Of a DNA stretch of 14,558 nt, positions 1-9,898 are shown one piece after another. This DNA comes from CAZGYE01 sp964530165 (GTDB taxonomy: Bacteria; Planctomycetota; Planctomycetia; Planctomycetales; Planctomycetaceae), in NCBI GenBank assembly GCA_964530165.1, contig CAZGYE010000127.1, positions 1-14,558 on the forward strand. The letters run 5' to 3'. Every line of letters starts with the position of its first letter. Positions within the stretch are counted from its first letter, which is position 1. A program made the position numbers and the translations under genes. The notes below the pieces were generated by a model that worked only from the letters and a program-made list of their open reading frames with translations, ran no database searches and had not been told where the DNA came from.

Positions 1-2
1 AA

Positions 3-245
3 CGGCTGCCTGAGGGCGACCGTCCCTTGGCCGCCAGCGGATTTCGCGACACCACCCGCATCGCCGCCGGCGATCCGGACCTGTGGACCGGCATTTTGCT
101 CGCCAACGCCGAGGAGATCATCGGCCACCTCGACGCCTTCACCGGCGAGCTGTCGGAATTCCGCGATTGCATCGCCAAGGGCGACGCCGGGGCCTTGAAA
201 AAATTACTCGAAGTTGCCAAAACGAACCGCGACGCTCTTGAGTAA
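3..245 (+). CDS. tyrA: Prephenate dehydrogenase, C-terminal end (5' truncated by window)
   Basis: Only the last 80 residues are present; the frame is open from base 3 to the TAA stop that ends at 245. The visible protein begins RLPEGDRPLAASGFRD and continues with TTRIAAGDPDLW and ILLANAEEI, the pattern of the all-helical C-terminal dimerisation domain of prephenate dehydrogenase. In this family the stretch GF-R-DTTRIA-G-P-LW forms part of the active-site and dimer region. The enzyme oxidatively decarboxylates prephenate to 4-hydroxyphenylpyruvate in cytosolic tyrosine biosynthesis; arogenate as substrate cannot be excluded from this fragment. The NAD-binding domain lies outside the window. 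The next gene starts only 8 nt downstream on the same strand, so co-transcription with purL is likely. A TTG at 27 is in frame but is not the start, because coding sequence continues upstream of it. Confidence 0.85.
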   Translation, partial: RLPEGDRPLAASGFRDTTRIAAGDPDLWTGILLANAEEIIGHLDAFTGELSEFRDCIAKGDAGALKKLLEVAKTNRDALE

Positions 246-253
246 CTCGGATC

Positions 254-3389
<3,136 letters not shown>

Positions 3390-3396
3390 CCAGTCG

Positions 3397-4119
3397 TCAC
3401 AAATTCTCTTTCTTCTCAGTTGCCTGCTCCAGTTGCCGTACGAACTCGGTATGAGCGGGACTTGCCAGCCCCTCCTGCAACATTTGCAGCACTTTCGCCA
3501 AATCGCCCCCGATGAGTGCCGACGGATCGAGCCACAATCCCGCGAAGACTTGGCTTTGATAGAGCTTGGAGCCCGCGGGCGGCAGTGGTTCGTAGCGTCC
3601 GTCGCGCAAGACGAACCAGTCGATAGCCCGGTCCCAGACCCGCCACACCACGTATTCGCAGACACCGTTACGGCGGTAGGCGTTGAGCTTGTCGTGCAGG
3701 TCGTAGCTGGCGCTGCTGGCGGCGACCTCTGCGACCAGCTCCGGTGCGCCTTCGACGTAGCCGTCGGCCAGACGGGATTGCCCGCCGCATTCGGAGACGA
3801 TCCGCAGAAAGGCGTCCGGCTGCGGTTCGTTGTCCACATCCAGCCGCAACGTGCCGTTGTCGCCGCCCTGTACTCCCGAAGTCTGTGCTTCGTAGGTGCC
3901 AAGCCAGGTGATGAGTTTGAAATGGGGCGCACCGTGGTCGTCGGTAGAAACTGGTGACGGCATGTAGACGACTCCTTCAATGAGCTCCGCCTTGTTGACG
4001 TGCGGCATCGCTTCGTAGCGCCGTTCGAACTCGGCGCGCGTCAGCCGGTCGCCGGCGTGCAACTCCGGCACGTGCTCGGCCGTGTTTGCCTCCGGTGCTA
4101 TTTGAGTTGGAGTCGTCAT
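3397..4119 (-). CDS. Uma2 family protein (DUF820, PD-(D/E)XK nuclease fold)
   Basis: 240 residues. The family has a restriction-endonuclease-like fold and is abundant in planctomycetes and cyanobacteria; its biological role is poorly known. Visible family features are the N-terminal helix plus KAELIEGVVYMPSPVS (about 43-58), the QPDAFL segment (about 100-105, the PD of the nuclease motif), PELVAEVAASSASYDLHDK (about 126-144, with candidate metal-site Glu131 and Lys144) and the following YRRNGVCEYVVW (148-159). The spacing matches the usual PD...E...DxxxK layout, so the active site looks intact. The C-terminal 40 residues are charged and helical. The start is supported by a GAGGGTG ribosome site (complement of 4127-4133), 7 nt before ATG. 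The gene converges on purL with only 7 nt between the stop codons, and no terminator hairpin is visible there. Confidence 0.85.
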   Translation of the reverse strand: MTTPTQIAPEANTAEHVPELHAGDRLTRAEFERRYEAMPHVNKAELIEGVVYMPSPVSTDDHGAPHFKLITWLGTYEAQTSGVQGGDNGTLRLDVDNEPQPDAFLRIVSECGGQSRLADGYVEGAPELVAEVAASSASYDLHDKLNAYRRNGVCEYVVWRVWDRAIDWFVLRDGRYEPLPPAGSKLYQSQVFAGLWLDPSALIGGDLAKVLQMLQEGLASPAHTEFVRQLEQATEKKENL

Positions 4120-4126
4120 TGGAATT

Positions 4127-4133
4127 CACCCTC
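4127..4133 (-). promoter_or_regulatory. Ribosome binding site of the Uma2 gene
   Basis: On the minus strand GAGGGTG lies 7 nt upstream of the ATG at 4119-4117. It is a good Shine-Dalgarno match and fixes this start. Confidence 0.6.
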
Positions 4134-4196
4134 ATCAATCGCGCTGCGTTCATTGTGACATATCTTCAGACCGGCGGCTAGATGAAACCGACGGAA

Positions 4197-5363
4197 TCAC
4201 AATGCCCGTTCGAACGAATGGTCCCAGATCTCGGTTCCTTCGCCTTTGTAGCGGACCTGGCTGAAGTGATGGCTGACGCGGCCCAGCAGTTGTTCCGGCC
4301 GGTCGAAATACGACTCGAGCAACGACTCGAGCGGCGGTTCGAGCGGCTGCTCTTCGTCCCGCGGCTGGTAGTGCGAAAGCACGAGGATATGATACAACCC
4401 GGCCCCAGGCAGAGCGATTTCGAAATTCCCTTCTTCATCAACGACCGCCAGCCCGCCGCCCAATGCCTGCAGGCTGGCAGCCGCCAGCCGGGAATCGGCG
4501 GGTGAATCTCCGGCGCGAAATCCGACGATCGACAATTTGGCTTCCCCTTCTCGCTTCTGCGGGAACACGATGACGCGGGCGCCCCGGTCCGGGCGGCTGT
4601 CGCCGGATCCGTTCTTGAAACTAATCCGCCCCGTCACTGCCGGCAGCCGGGCTGAGTTCGAGAAATTGGCCAATGGAGTGTTGCCGTTCTCGCTGTTGGC
4701 CTGCCGGCGGCCGTCGGATTGGAGTGCGGGCAGCGATTTCCCGGAATTGCCGGCGCGACCAGCTAGATACCCCAGTCCAAACATGACCACCCCGATGCAG
4801 CCGATCGTCAGCAGAACTGTCGTCGAAAAGACGGACCGCCAACGTCGCAGTCCCGCCGAGTCCCGAGCTGGCCTGGCGTGAACTTCGCCGGGAGACAAAG
4901 CCGCCAAGCCGGCCAGTTCCCCCTCGACAGACGCTGTTGTAAAAGCCAACCCGACCGCTGCGTTTTGTGGTTGCGCGGCGTCGCCGGCGGCTGTGCCGGG
5001 AGGCGGCGGGGGCAGTTCCGGTTTTGCGACCGGCTCGGCCGGCAGCGGCGGCTCGATGGGGACCGGTTCCGGCAACGGGGTCGGCTCGATCACGTCGGCC
5101 GCCTGCGGGGCCTTGTCTGGTTCGAGAGGCGGCTCGGCGTCGTCCGCTGGCTCCTGACCGATCATCGCCAACTCGTCCAGCGCCTGGGCCAGTTCCGAGT
5201 CTTCCAGGTCCAGCTCCGGTTCCGGGAGCGGATCGACGCGGCCGTCCAACTGCGGCACGCGCACCATGCGGCCGCAGGTGGGGCAATCAACCAGCTTCCC
5301 CGCCATCGAACGGGAGATCCCCAGGAATTGCCTGCACTGGCGGCAGCGGAATTTGATCGGCAT
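4197..5363 (-). CDS. Zinc-ribbon, proline-rich, single-pass membrane protein of unknown function
   Basis: 388 residues with a clear modular layout. Residues 1-40 hold a small zinc ribbon with Cys7-x2-Cys10 and Cys27-x2-Cys30 (CRQC and CPTC). Residues about 45-125 are an acidic, then strongly proline-rich linker (for example PTPLPEPVPIEPPLPAEP). A single hydrophobic helix spans about 181-201 (TVLLTIGCIGVVMFGLGYLA). Residues about 243-332 look like a beta-sandwich of the carboxypeptidase-regulatory type (TGRISFKNGSG, GARVIVFP, NFEIALPGAGLYHILVLSHY), followed by a conserved-looking tail with LLGRVSHHFSQVRYKGE. Expected topology is a cytoplasmic zinc ribbon with the C-terminal domain outside the inner membrane. 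Proteins of this build are common in planctomycetes, but I know no assigned function. A GGAG ribosome site lies 9 nt before the ATG. The first stop lies 77 nt from the start of the downstream Uma2 gene on the same strand. Confidence 0.75.
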   Translation of the reverse strand: MPIKFRCRQCRQFLGISRSMAGKLVDCPTCGRMVRVPQLDGRVDPLPEPELDLEDSELAQALDELAMIGQEPADDAEPPLEPDKAPQAADVIEPTPLPEPVPIEPPLPAEPVAKPELPPPPPGTAAGDAAQPQNAAVGLAFTTASVEGELAGLAALSPGEVHARPARDSAGLRRWRSVFSTTVLLTIGCIGVVMFGLGYLAGRAGNSGKSLPALQSDGRRQANSENGNTPLANFSNSARLPAVTGRISFKNGSGDSRPDRGARVIVFPQKREGEAKLSIVGFRAGDSPADSRLAAASLQALGGGLAVVDEEGNFEIALPGAGLYHILVLSHYQPRDEEQPLEPPLESLLESYFDRPEQLLGRVSHHFSQVRYKGEGTEIWDHSFERAL

Positions 5364-5411
5364 CTTTTCAGACTCCGGACCGCAGGCTTCGGGCTTCAGG
5401 TTCAGAAGAGC

Positions 5412-5632
5412 GTAGGTCAGGCTCCCGCCTGCCGCCCACTGGTGCTGCGTTTGGGCAGTGGGTCAGTTTCGATTCAAGGGTGGCTGTGGTGGAGCGAATG
5501 CGACCCCACAGACCGTCGATTCTGGGGGCTCGCCTACGGCTCGACCCCAGCCACCCATTATGTTAAGCCAAACTGACCCACTGCCTGCGTTTGCCAACCG
5601 TAGCCCTGCCGTCAGGCGGGAGCCTGACCTAC
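5412..5632. repeat. Nested inverted-repeat element (REP/MITE-like) between two minus-strand genes
   Basis: The 302-nt intergenic stretch 5364-5665 is mostly one symmetrical element. The outer arms are a perfect 20-bp inverted repeat (5412-5431 and 5613-5632, GTAGGTCAGGC... and its complement). Inside is a 16-bp perfect inverted repeat (5454-5469 and 5570-5585, core CAGTGGGTCAGTTT). Inside that is a 9-bp inverted repeat (5478-5486 and 5548-5556, GGGTGGCTG/CAGCCACCC). The right outer arm also folds on itself (5611-5628, GTCAGGC-GGGA-GCCTGAC). Weaker inverted matches around CTTCAGG (5394-5400) and CCTGAAG (5650-5656) suggest the original element was longer. No open reading frame within it looks real. 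Confidence 0.85.
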
Positions 5633-5665
5633 TCGGCTGAAATCCGGAGCCTGAAGTCGGGTGGA

Positions 5666-5911
5666 TTACTCCTCGCCTTCTTTGTCCCCCTGAGTCGAAG
5701 CGACCTGCGCGAGCGCCAACAGCACGACGAGCGCGACGAAATCTAAGGCGAAACAGACCAACGCGACCAGCACCATCCCCTGCAGAGTGGCTGCCCCGGC
5801 GTTGTCGCCCAACGCTGCCAGTGCCGCCCAAACCGCAGCGGATACAAGAAGAACGAACAGCAAGAACGCACCGATCCTCAGTGAACCGATAATACATGCA
5901 CGCCAATTCAT
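5666..5911 (-). CDS. Small two-helix membrane protein, unknown function
   Basis: 81 residues. Two hydrophobic segments are visible, about 11-33 (LRIGAFLLFVLLVSAAVWAA) and 44-68 (QGMVLVALVCFALDFVALVV). Between them is a short polar loop, GDNAGA, and at the end an acidic tail, STQGDKEGEE. The short basic N-terminus with Arg4 and Arg12 favours a cytoplasmic N-terminus, so both termini would be inside. I do not recognise a family. Coding status is supported by the clean hydrophobic pattern and length, not by homology. The gene is divergent from the oxidoreductase gene starting at 6139. Its stop lies next to the nested inverted repeat, and the ribosome site is weak. Confidence 0.55.
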   Translation of the reverse strand: MNWRACIIGSLRIGAFLLFVLLVSAAVWAALAALGDNAGAATLQGMVLVALVCFALDFVALVVLLALAQVASTQGDKEGEE

Positions 5912-6138
5912 GATCTCTGCGGCCTTTCCATCTTGTGCGAACCGCCCGGTACGCGGGCCACGACGCTGTGCGCCGGCTGAGAACGGCCGGCGTCAACCAC
6001 CCATCAATCTCACACTCGGCTGCGAGATTGTCAATAGCGTCGTACCCGCTTTCGGGGTCTTTCCTTCCCGTTGTCCGGCGAAAGCTGGTAGACTTGACAG
6101 GAGCATTATTCGGAAACCAGGAAAGCGGGACAATTCAG

Positions 6139-7446
6139 ATGAATGGTGAAGAGTTCCTGAAGCACGAAATCAACCGTCGGCAGTTTCTCGGATCGAGCGC
6201 CAAGAATGCGGCCGGTGTTGCGGCCGGCATGGTGGGCTTGGCCGGGGCGGTTGCCAAAACAGCTCCGAATGACCGCGTGTCGCTGGGGGTGATTGGCATT
6301 CGTGGGCAGGGAAAGTTTCTTGCCTCGAGCATGGCCGGTTTCGCGGACGTCGACGTGGCAGCCATTTGTGACGTCGACGAATCCCTGTTGCCGATCGCAT
6401 CCAGAGCGGTCGAAACAGCACAAGGAGCGGCGCCACGTTGGGCCACGGATTTCCGCCGTCTGCTCGACGACGAATCGATCGATGCCGTCGTCATTGCCGC
6501 CCCCGATCACTGGCACGCTTTGATGACCGTCCTGGCCTGCCAGGCCGGCAAGGACGTGTACGTCGAGAAGCCGGTCTCGCACAACATCATCGAGGGCGAG
6601 CGAATGCTGGCCGCCGCCCGCAAGCACCTTCGTGTGGTGCAGGCCGGCATTCAACAGCGCAGCGGCTCGCATTTTCAGTCGGCCGTCCAGTTCGTCCGCA
6701 GCGGCAAGCTGGGAAAGGTCACTCTCGCCAAGGCATGGACCATTCACCGCCGCAAGCCGATCGGTTTCAAAAAAGACAAACCGACACCCGAGGACGTCGA
6801 CTACGACATGTGGCTGGGGCCGGCGCCCCAGCGACCCTTCAACGCCAACCGTTTCCACGGGAACTGGCACTGGTTCTGGGATTATGGCACCGGCGAGATG
6901 GGCAACTGGGGCGTCCACATGCTCGACATCGCTCGTTGGGGACTCGACGTCACTCTGCCCATGCGTATCTCGGCCACTGGCGGCAAGTACACCCTCCGCG
7001 ACGATCGGGAAACCCCCGACACCCACTTGGTGAATTACACCTATCCCGGCAAGACAATCACCTGGGAACACCGTCTGTGGAACACGCACGGCATGGAGGG
7101 CCGCAGCGCTGCAGCGGCGTTTTACGGAGAAAAGGGGACATTGGTCGTCGATCGCGGCGGCTGGAAGGTCTACGACCAGAAGGACTCCTTCACCTCCGGT
7201 TCCAGCGAACAGGCCGCAACGCATCACCGCAACTTCATCGACTGCATCAAGTCGCGTGAGCGGCCGACCGCCGACATCGAGATTGGTCATCTCACCACGG
7301 TGCTCTGTCACCTGGGGAACATTGCGTATCGCCTGGGACGCGAAGTCCAGTTCGATCCAGATAAGATGAGCTTCCCGGGCGACAGCGAAGCCGACTCGCT
7401 CTTGGGCCGCGACTACCGCAAAAAGTGGAAACTGCCGGAAGCCTGA
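6139..7446 (+). CDS. Tat-exported Gfo/Idh/MocA family oxidoreductase
   Basis: 435 residues from ATG 6139. The frame is open further upstream to 5935, but the Tat signal fixes this start: NRRQFLG at about 12-18 followed by a small-residue hydrophobic stretch (AAGVAAGMVGLAGAVA). The Rossmann NAD(P)-binding domain begins VSLGVIGIRGQGKF (about 47-60), continues with ICDVD (about 76-80) and DAVVIAAPDHWHA, and carries the family hallmark VEKPVSHN (142-149) with Lys144. The C-terminal half has WLGPAP, FHGNWHWFWDYGTGEMGNWGVHMLDIARW and the tail GRDYRKKW, typical of the large planctomycete branch of this family. Members are NAD(P)-dependent sugar or sugar-derivative dehydrogenases, or glycosidases using NAD. 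The substrate cannot be read from the sequence. Export to the periplasm with bound cofactor is inferred from the Tat motif. A weak AGGAAAG precedes the start. Confidence 0.88.
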   Translation: MNGEEFLKHEINRRQFLGSSAKNAAGVAAGMVGLAGAVAKTAPNDRVSLGVIGIRGQGKFLASSMAGFADVDVAAICDVDESLLPIASRAVETAQGAAPRWATDFRRLLDDESIDAVVIAAPDHWHALMTVLACQAGKDVYVEKPVSHNIIEGERMLAAARKHLRVVQAGIQQRSGSHFQSAVQFVRSGKLGKVTLAKAWTIHRRKPIGFKKDKPTPEDVDYDMWLGPAPQRPFNANRFHGNWHWFWDYGTGEMGNWGVHMLDIARWGLDVTLPMRISATGGKYTLRDDRETPDTHLVNYTYPGKTITWEHRLWNTHGMEGRSAAAAFYGEKGTLVVDRGGWKVYDQKDSFTSGSSEQAATHHRNFIDCIKSRERPTADIEIGHLTTVLCHLGNIAYRLGREVQFDPDKMSFPGDSEADSLLGRDYRKKWKLPEA

Positions 7447-7466
7447 TGCATTGACGGTTGATGATT

Positions 7467-7512
7467 CCGGCCGATTTGTGGCGATCGGCCCGGCCGATTT
7501 GTGGCGATCGGC
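7467..7512. repeat. Two tandem 23-bp hairpin repeats in the oxidoreductase-hldE spacer
   Basis: Two identical 23-bp copies, 7467-7489 and 7490-7512, each read CCGGCCGATTTGTGGCG followed by ATCGGC. Each can fold as a hairpin: GGCCGAT, 8-nt loop TTGTGGCG, ATCGGCC (7469-7490; the second copy from 7492 has one end mismatch). The pair sits between two copies of GCATTGAC (7448-7455 and 7511-7518). The remainder of the spacer (7519-7659) shows no gene, clear promoter or terminator. Confidence 0.8.
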
Positions 7513-7659
7513 ATTGACTCGAAACCGTTGGATAGCGATCATTCCCGCGATTTTTTGTGCGCGGCGGCCCGGTGACGCCCAATCGCACCTCACGGATGAC
7601 CAGAGCGAGACGGTTCTGGCGAGCCATCGCCGCTCAGACGCAACGGATTGCCAGCCGAT

Positions 7660-9141
7660 ATGTCGTACCACCTGATCGACGTCGTTCAGCAGCTTAGAGA
7701 ACCACGCATCCTGGTCCTGGGCGACCTGATTCTCGATCGATACGTCTGGGGAGACGCCGAGCGGATCAGCCAGGAGGCGCCGGTCATTCTGTTGCGCGAG
7801 CAGCGGCAGGAGCTGCGGCTCGGCGGGGCCGCCAACGTGGCCAACATGCTTCGCGGCCTGGATGCCCAAGTCACGATGGCCGGCGTCGTCGGCTCGGACG
7901 GCGACGGCCAGCGGGTCCGAAAGGAGCTGGAAGCGGTCGGAGTCGACTGCACGGCTCTCATCGCCGATTCCACGCGGCCCACGACGGTCAAAGAGCGCTT
8001 TATCGGCCGGACCCAGCACCGGCATCCGCACCAGATACTGCGAGTCGACCGGGAAGTCCGCACGCCGCTGGATCCCTCCACGGCCAATCAGCTCGTGGAG
8101 ACCGTCTTGGCAAAGCTGAGGGAGCATCAGGCGGTTCTCATTTCCGATTACGCCAAGGGGGTCTGTACGCCGGATGTGCTGTCGCGCGTGATTCGAGCGG
8201 CCCGGGACGCGGAGATTCCGGTGATCGTCGATCCCGCCTCCTCTGGCGACTACAAGCACTACAGCGGCGCGACGGCAGTCACTCCCAACCGCCTGGAAAC
8301 GAAACGGGCGACCGGTCGAGACATCGTCACCCCGGACGACGCCTTCGCCGCCGGCGCGGAATTGTGCCGGCGGTTCCAGCTCGCGCAGGCCTTCGTGACG
8401 CTCGACAGCGACGGCATCGCGCTGGTGACGGCCGACGGCACGTCCGAGCTGCTGCCGACACGTCGCCGCGAGGTGTACGACATCACCGGCGCCGGCGACA
8501 TGGTGTTGGCCATGATCGGAATCGGTGCCGCGGCCGGTGTTGCGCCGGTCGACGTGGCGCGTCTGGCCAACGTTGCCGGCGGACTGGAGGTCGAGCAAAT
8601 CGGCGTGGTCACGATCACCCGGGAAGAGATTCTTTCGGACCTGGTCGCCGGAGGTCGCTCCACGCATGAGAAGGTTTGCTCTCTTGAGGAACTGTCACGA
8701 CATGTCGCCGCACGCCGCACGCTGCGACAAAAGGTTGTCTTCACAAATGGTTGTTTCGACCTGTTGCACGCAGGACACGTGCAGTACCTGGAGCAGGCGG
8801 CGGCACTTGGAGACTGCTTGATTGTTGCCGTCAACAGCGATGATGGTGTGCGTCGGCATAAAGGAAGTGATCGGCCCGTAATCGGCGAGCGTTACCGTGC
8901 CAGTATGCTCGCCGCACTGGAATGCGTCGATCACGTAATCGTATTCTACGAAGAGACTCCACACGCGGTTTTGCGCAAATTACGACCTGACGTCCTGGTT
9001 AAGGGGGGCACAACAGGAAAAGTGGTTGGACGAGAAGTTGTCGAGGCCTACGGTGGGGATGTGAAGGTCTTGAGCGCGCTGCGCAATTTCTCAACCACAG
9101 ACATTGTAAACGCAATTCGACGCCAAACTGATGCAGCGTAG
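7660..9141 (+). CDS. hldE: Bifunctional heptose-7-phosphate kinase / heptose-1-phosphate adenylyltransferase
   Basis: 493 residues. It makes ADP-heptose precursors for the LPS inner core in the cytosol. Domain 1 (about 1-330) is a PfkB/ribokinase-type kinase: LVLGDLILDRYVWGD near the start, LGGAANVANMLRGLDAQVTMAGVVGSD (54-80), ISDYAKGV, VTPNRLE and the catalytic DITGAGD (274-280, Asp280). Domain 2 (about 355-493) is a cytidylyltransferase-like domain: FTNGCFDLLHAGH (361-373) with the HxGH motif His370-His373, VNSDDGVRRHKG, RPVIGERYRASMLAAL, LVKGG (446-450) and VVGREVVEAYGG. Length and order match HldE (RfaE). The start is taken at ATG 7660; TTG 7648 is in frame but adds only four residues. 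After LVKGG this protein has TTGKVVG rather than the DY-type loop of many HldE proteins. GC content drops sharply from about 8660, at the domain boundary. Confidence 0.92.
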   Translation: MSYHLIDVVQQLREPRILVLGDLILDRYVWGDAERISQEAPVILLREQRQELRLGGAANVANMLRGLDAQVTMAGVVGSDGDGQRVRKELEAVGVDCTALIADSTRPTTVKERFIGRTQHRHPHQILRVDREVRTPLDPSTANQLVETVLAKLREHQAVLISDYAKGVCTPDVLSRVIRAARDAEIPVIVDPASSGDYKHYSGATAVTPNRLETKRATGRDIVTPDDAFAAGAELCRRFQLAQAFVTLDSDGIALVTADGTSELLPTRRREVYDITGAGDMVLAMIGIGAAAGVAPVDVARLANVAGGLEVEQIGVVTITREEILSDLVAGGRSTHEKVCSLEELSRHVAARRTLRQKVVFTNGCFDLLHAGHVQYLEQAAALGDCLIVAVNSDDGVRRHKGSDRPVIGERYRASMLAALECVDHVIVFYEETPHAVLRKLRPDVLVKGGTTGKVVGREVVEAYGGDVKVLSALRNFSTTDIVNAIRRQTDAA

Positions 9142-9172
9142 TTGCAGATGGTGATGGCCCAGTTTCTCGGAG

Positions 9173-9178
9173 AAGGAG
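9173..9178 (+). promoter_or_regulatory. Strong ribosome binding site of the four-helix membrane protein gene
   Basis: AAGGAG lies 9 nt upstream of ATG 9188. A nearer ATG at 9180 stops after three codons, so the site serves 9188 (or 9191). Confidence 0.7.
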
Positions 9179-9187
9179 CATGATGTC

Positions 9188-9898
9188 ATGATGAGCGATC
9201 AGGGTATCTCTAAAGAAGAGCAAGGCGTGATTACAACACTGGCTGGAAGCGTAACACATCTTCGGGACATCAAGCAAATGGAAATGAAGTGGCTTGATCG
9301 CTACTCTGTTTTGATCGTTCCCGCGATTGCGGCCATAATCTATTGGACCGCTGCCAATCCGACCAATTCCTCCGCCAGACCAAGCCGTCTAATCCTGATT
9401 ACTGTCGGAGCCTTCATATACATGGGGTTAACGATGGGGATACAGTGGATCCTCTGCAATGAGCGGAACAGCTACTATCGAGTGTTTCGCACAGTCATTC
9501 GCGCCCAGTATCATTTAGGGCTTTTCAGAAACAACTTCATGGCGGACTGGATGGCCAATGCTGCTTATCCTAAAGGGTTCGGGCCTATTACCGATGAGGA
9601 TGGTACACAGCCTGAAAAAACTTTCTCCTACAGGAACTTCTACACGTTTGGTCTTTACTGCGCGTATTTGGTCGTGGCCGCCATTGCCTTCTTTTTAGAA
9701 CCGAGAGTTGATCTTCGTTGGCGCCTGGTTGCGGCAATCGTTGCGGCTCTTCTCGCCGTTACCGACCTCCTCTTCTTGAAACTGAAGATCTATCCCCTGG
9801 ACCGTGAGCGATTGCGCCAAGGTGTCCTGGACGAAAAAGGTCTCCTGGGCACCGATCCAGCGTGGTATCCAAACGGGACCGGAAGCGGCAAAACGTGA
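9188..9898 (+). CDS. Four-helix membrane protein of unknown function within the LPS core cassette
   Basis: 236 residues with no family I recognise. A charged N-terminal helix (about 8-36, with HLRDIKQMEMKWLDRY) precedes two membrane segments, about 40-55 (SVLIVPAIAAIIYWTA) and 67-89 (RLILITVGAFIYMGLTMGIQ). A central polar region of about 60 residues follows, with NERNSYYRVFRTVIRAQYHL and FGPITDEDG. Then come two more membrane segments, about 151-171 and 177-197 (VAAIVAALLAVTDLLFLKL), and a hydrophilic tail. Start is chosen at ATG 9188 because of the AAGGAG site; ATG 9191 is adjacent. The gene begins 46 nt after hldE and its TGA overlaps the GTG of the heptosyltransferase gene (GTGA at 9895-9898), so it is translated within the LPS operon. 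GC content is clearly lower than in neighbours (for example 26 of 60 in 9481-9540), suggesting a different origin. A role in core-LPS handling is only a guess from position. Confidence 0.7.
   Translation: MMSDQGISKEEQGVITTLAGSVTHLRDIKQMEMKWLDRYSVLIVPAIAAIIYWTAANPTNSSARPSRLILITVGAFIYMGLTMGIQWILCNERNSYYRVFRTVIRAQYHLGLFRNNFMADWMANAAYPKGFGPITDEDGTQPEKTFSYRNFYTFGLYCAYLVVAAIAFFLEPRVDLRWRLVAAIVAALLAVTDLLFLKLKIYPLDRERLRQGVLDEKGLLGTDPAWYPNGTGSGKT

Noticed and set aside
5463..5996. 177-codon minus-strand frame covering the inverted repeat and the small membrane protein
   Set aside because: It reads through the palindromic element and is out of frame with the hydrophobic two-helix protein; composition is not protein-like.
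6094..6099. TTGACA hexamer upstream of the oxidoreductase gene as a sigma-70 -35 box
   Set aside because: No acceptable -10 hexamer lies about 17 nt downstream (around 6116-6122), so it is not supported as a promoter.
6106..8667. Very long open frame on the minus strand opposite the oxidoreductase and hldE
   Set aside because: It is a GC-rich antisense shadow of two well-recognised genes, and its translation has no family features.
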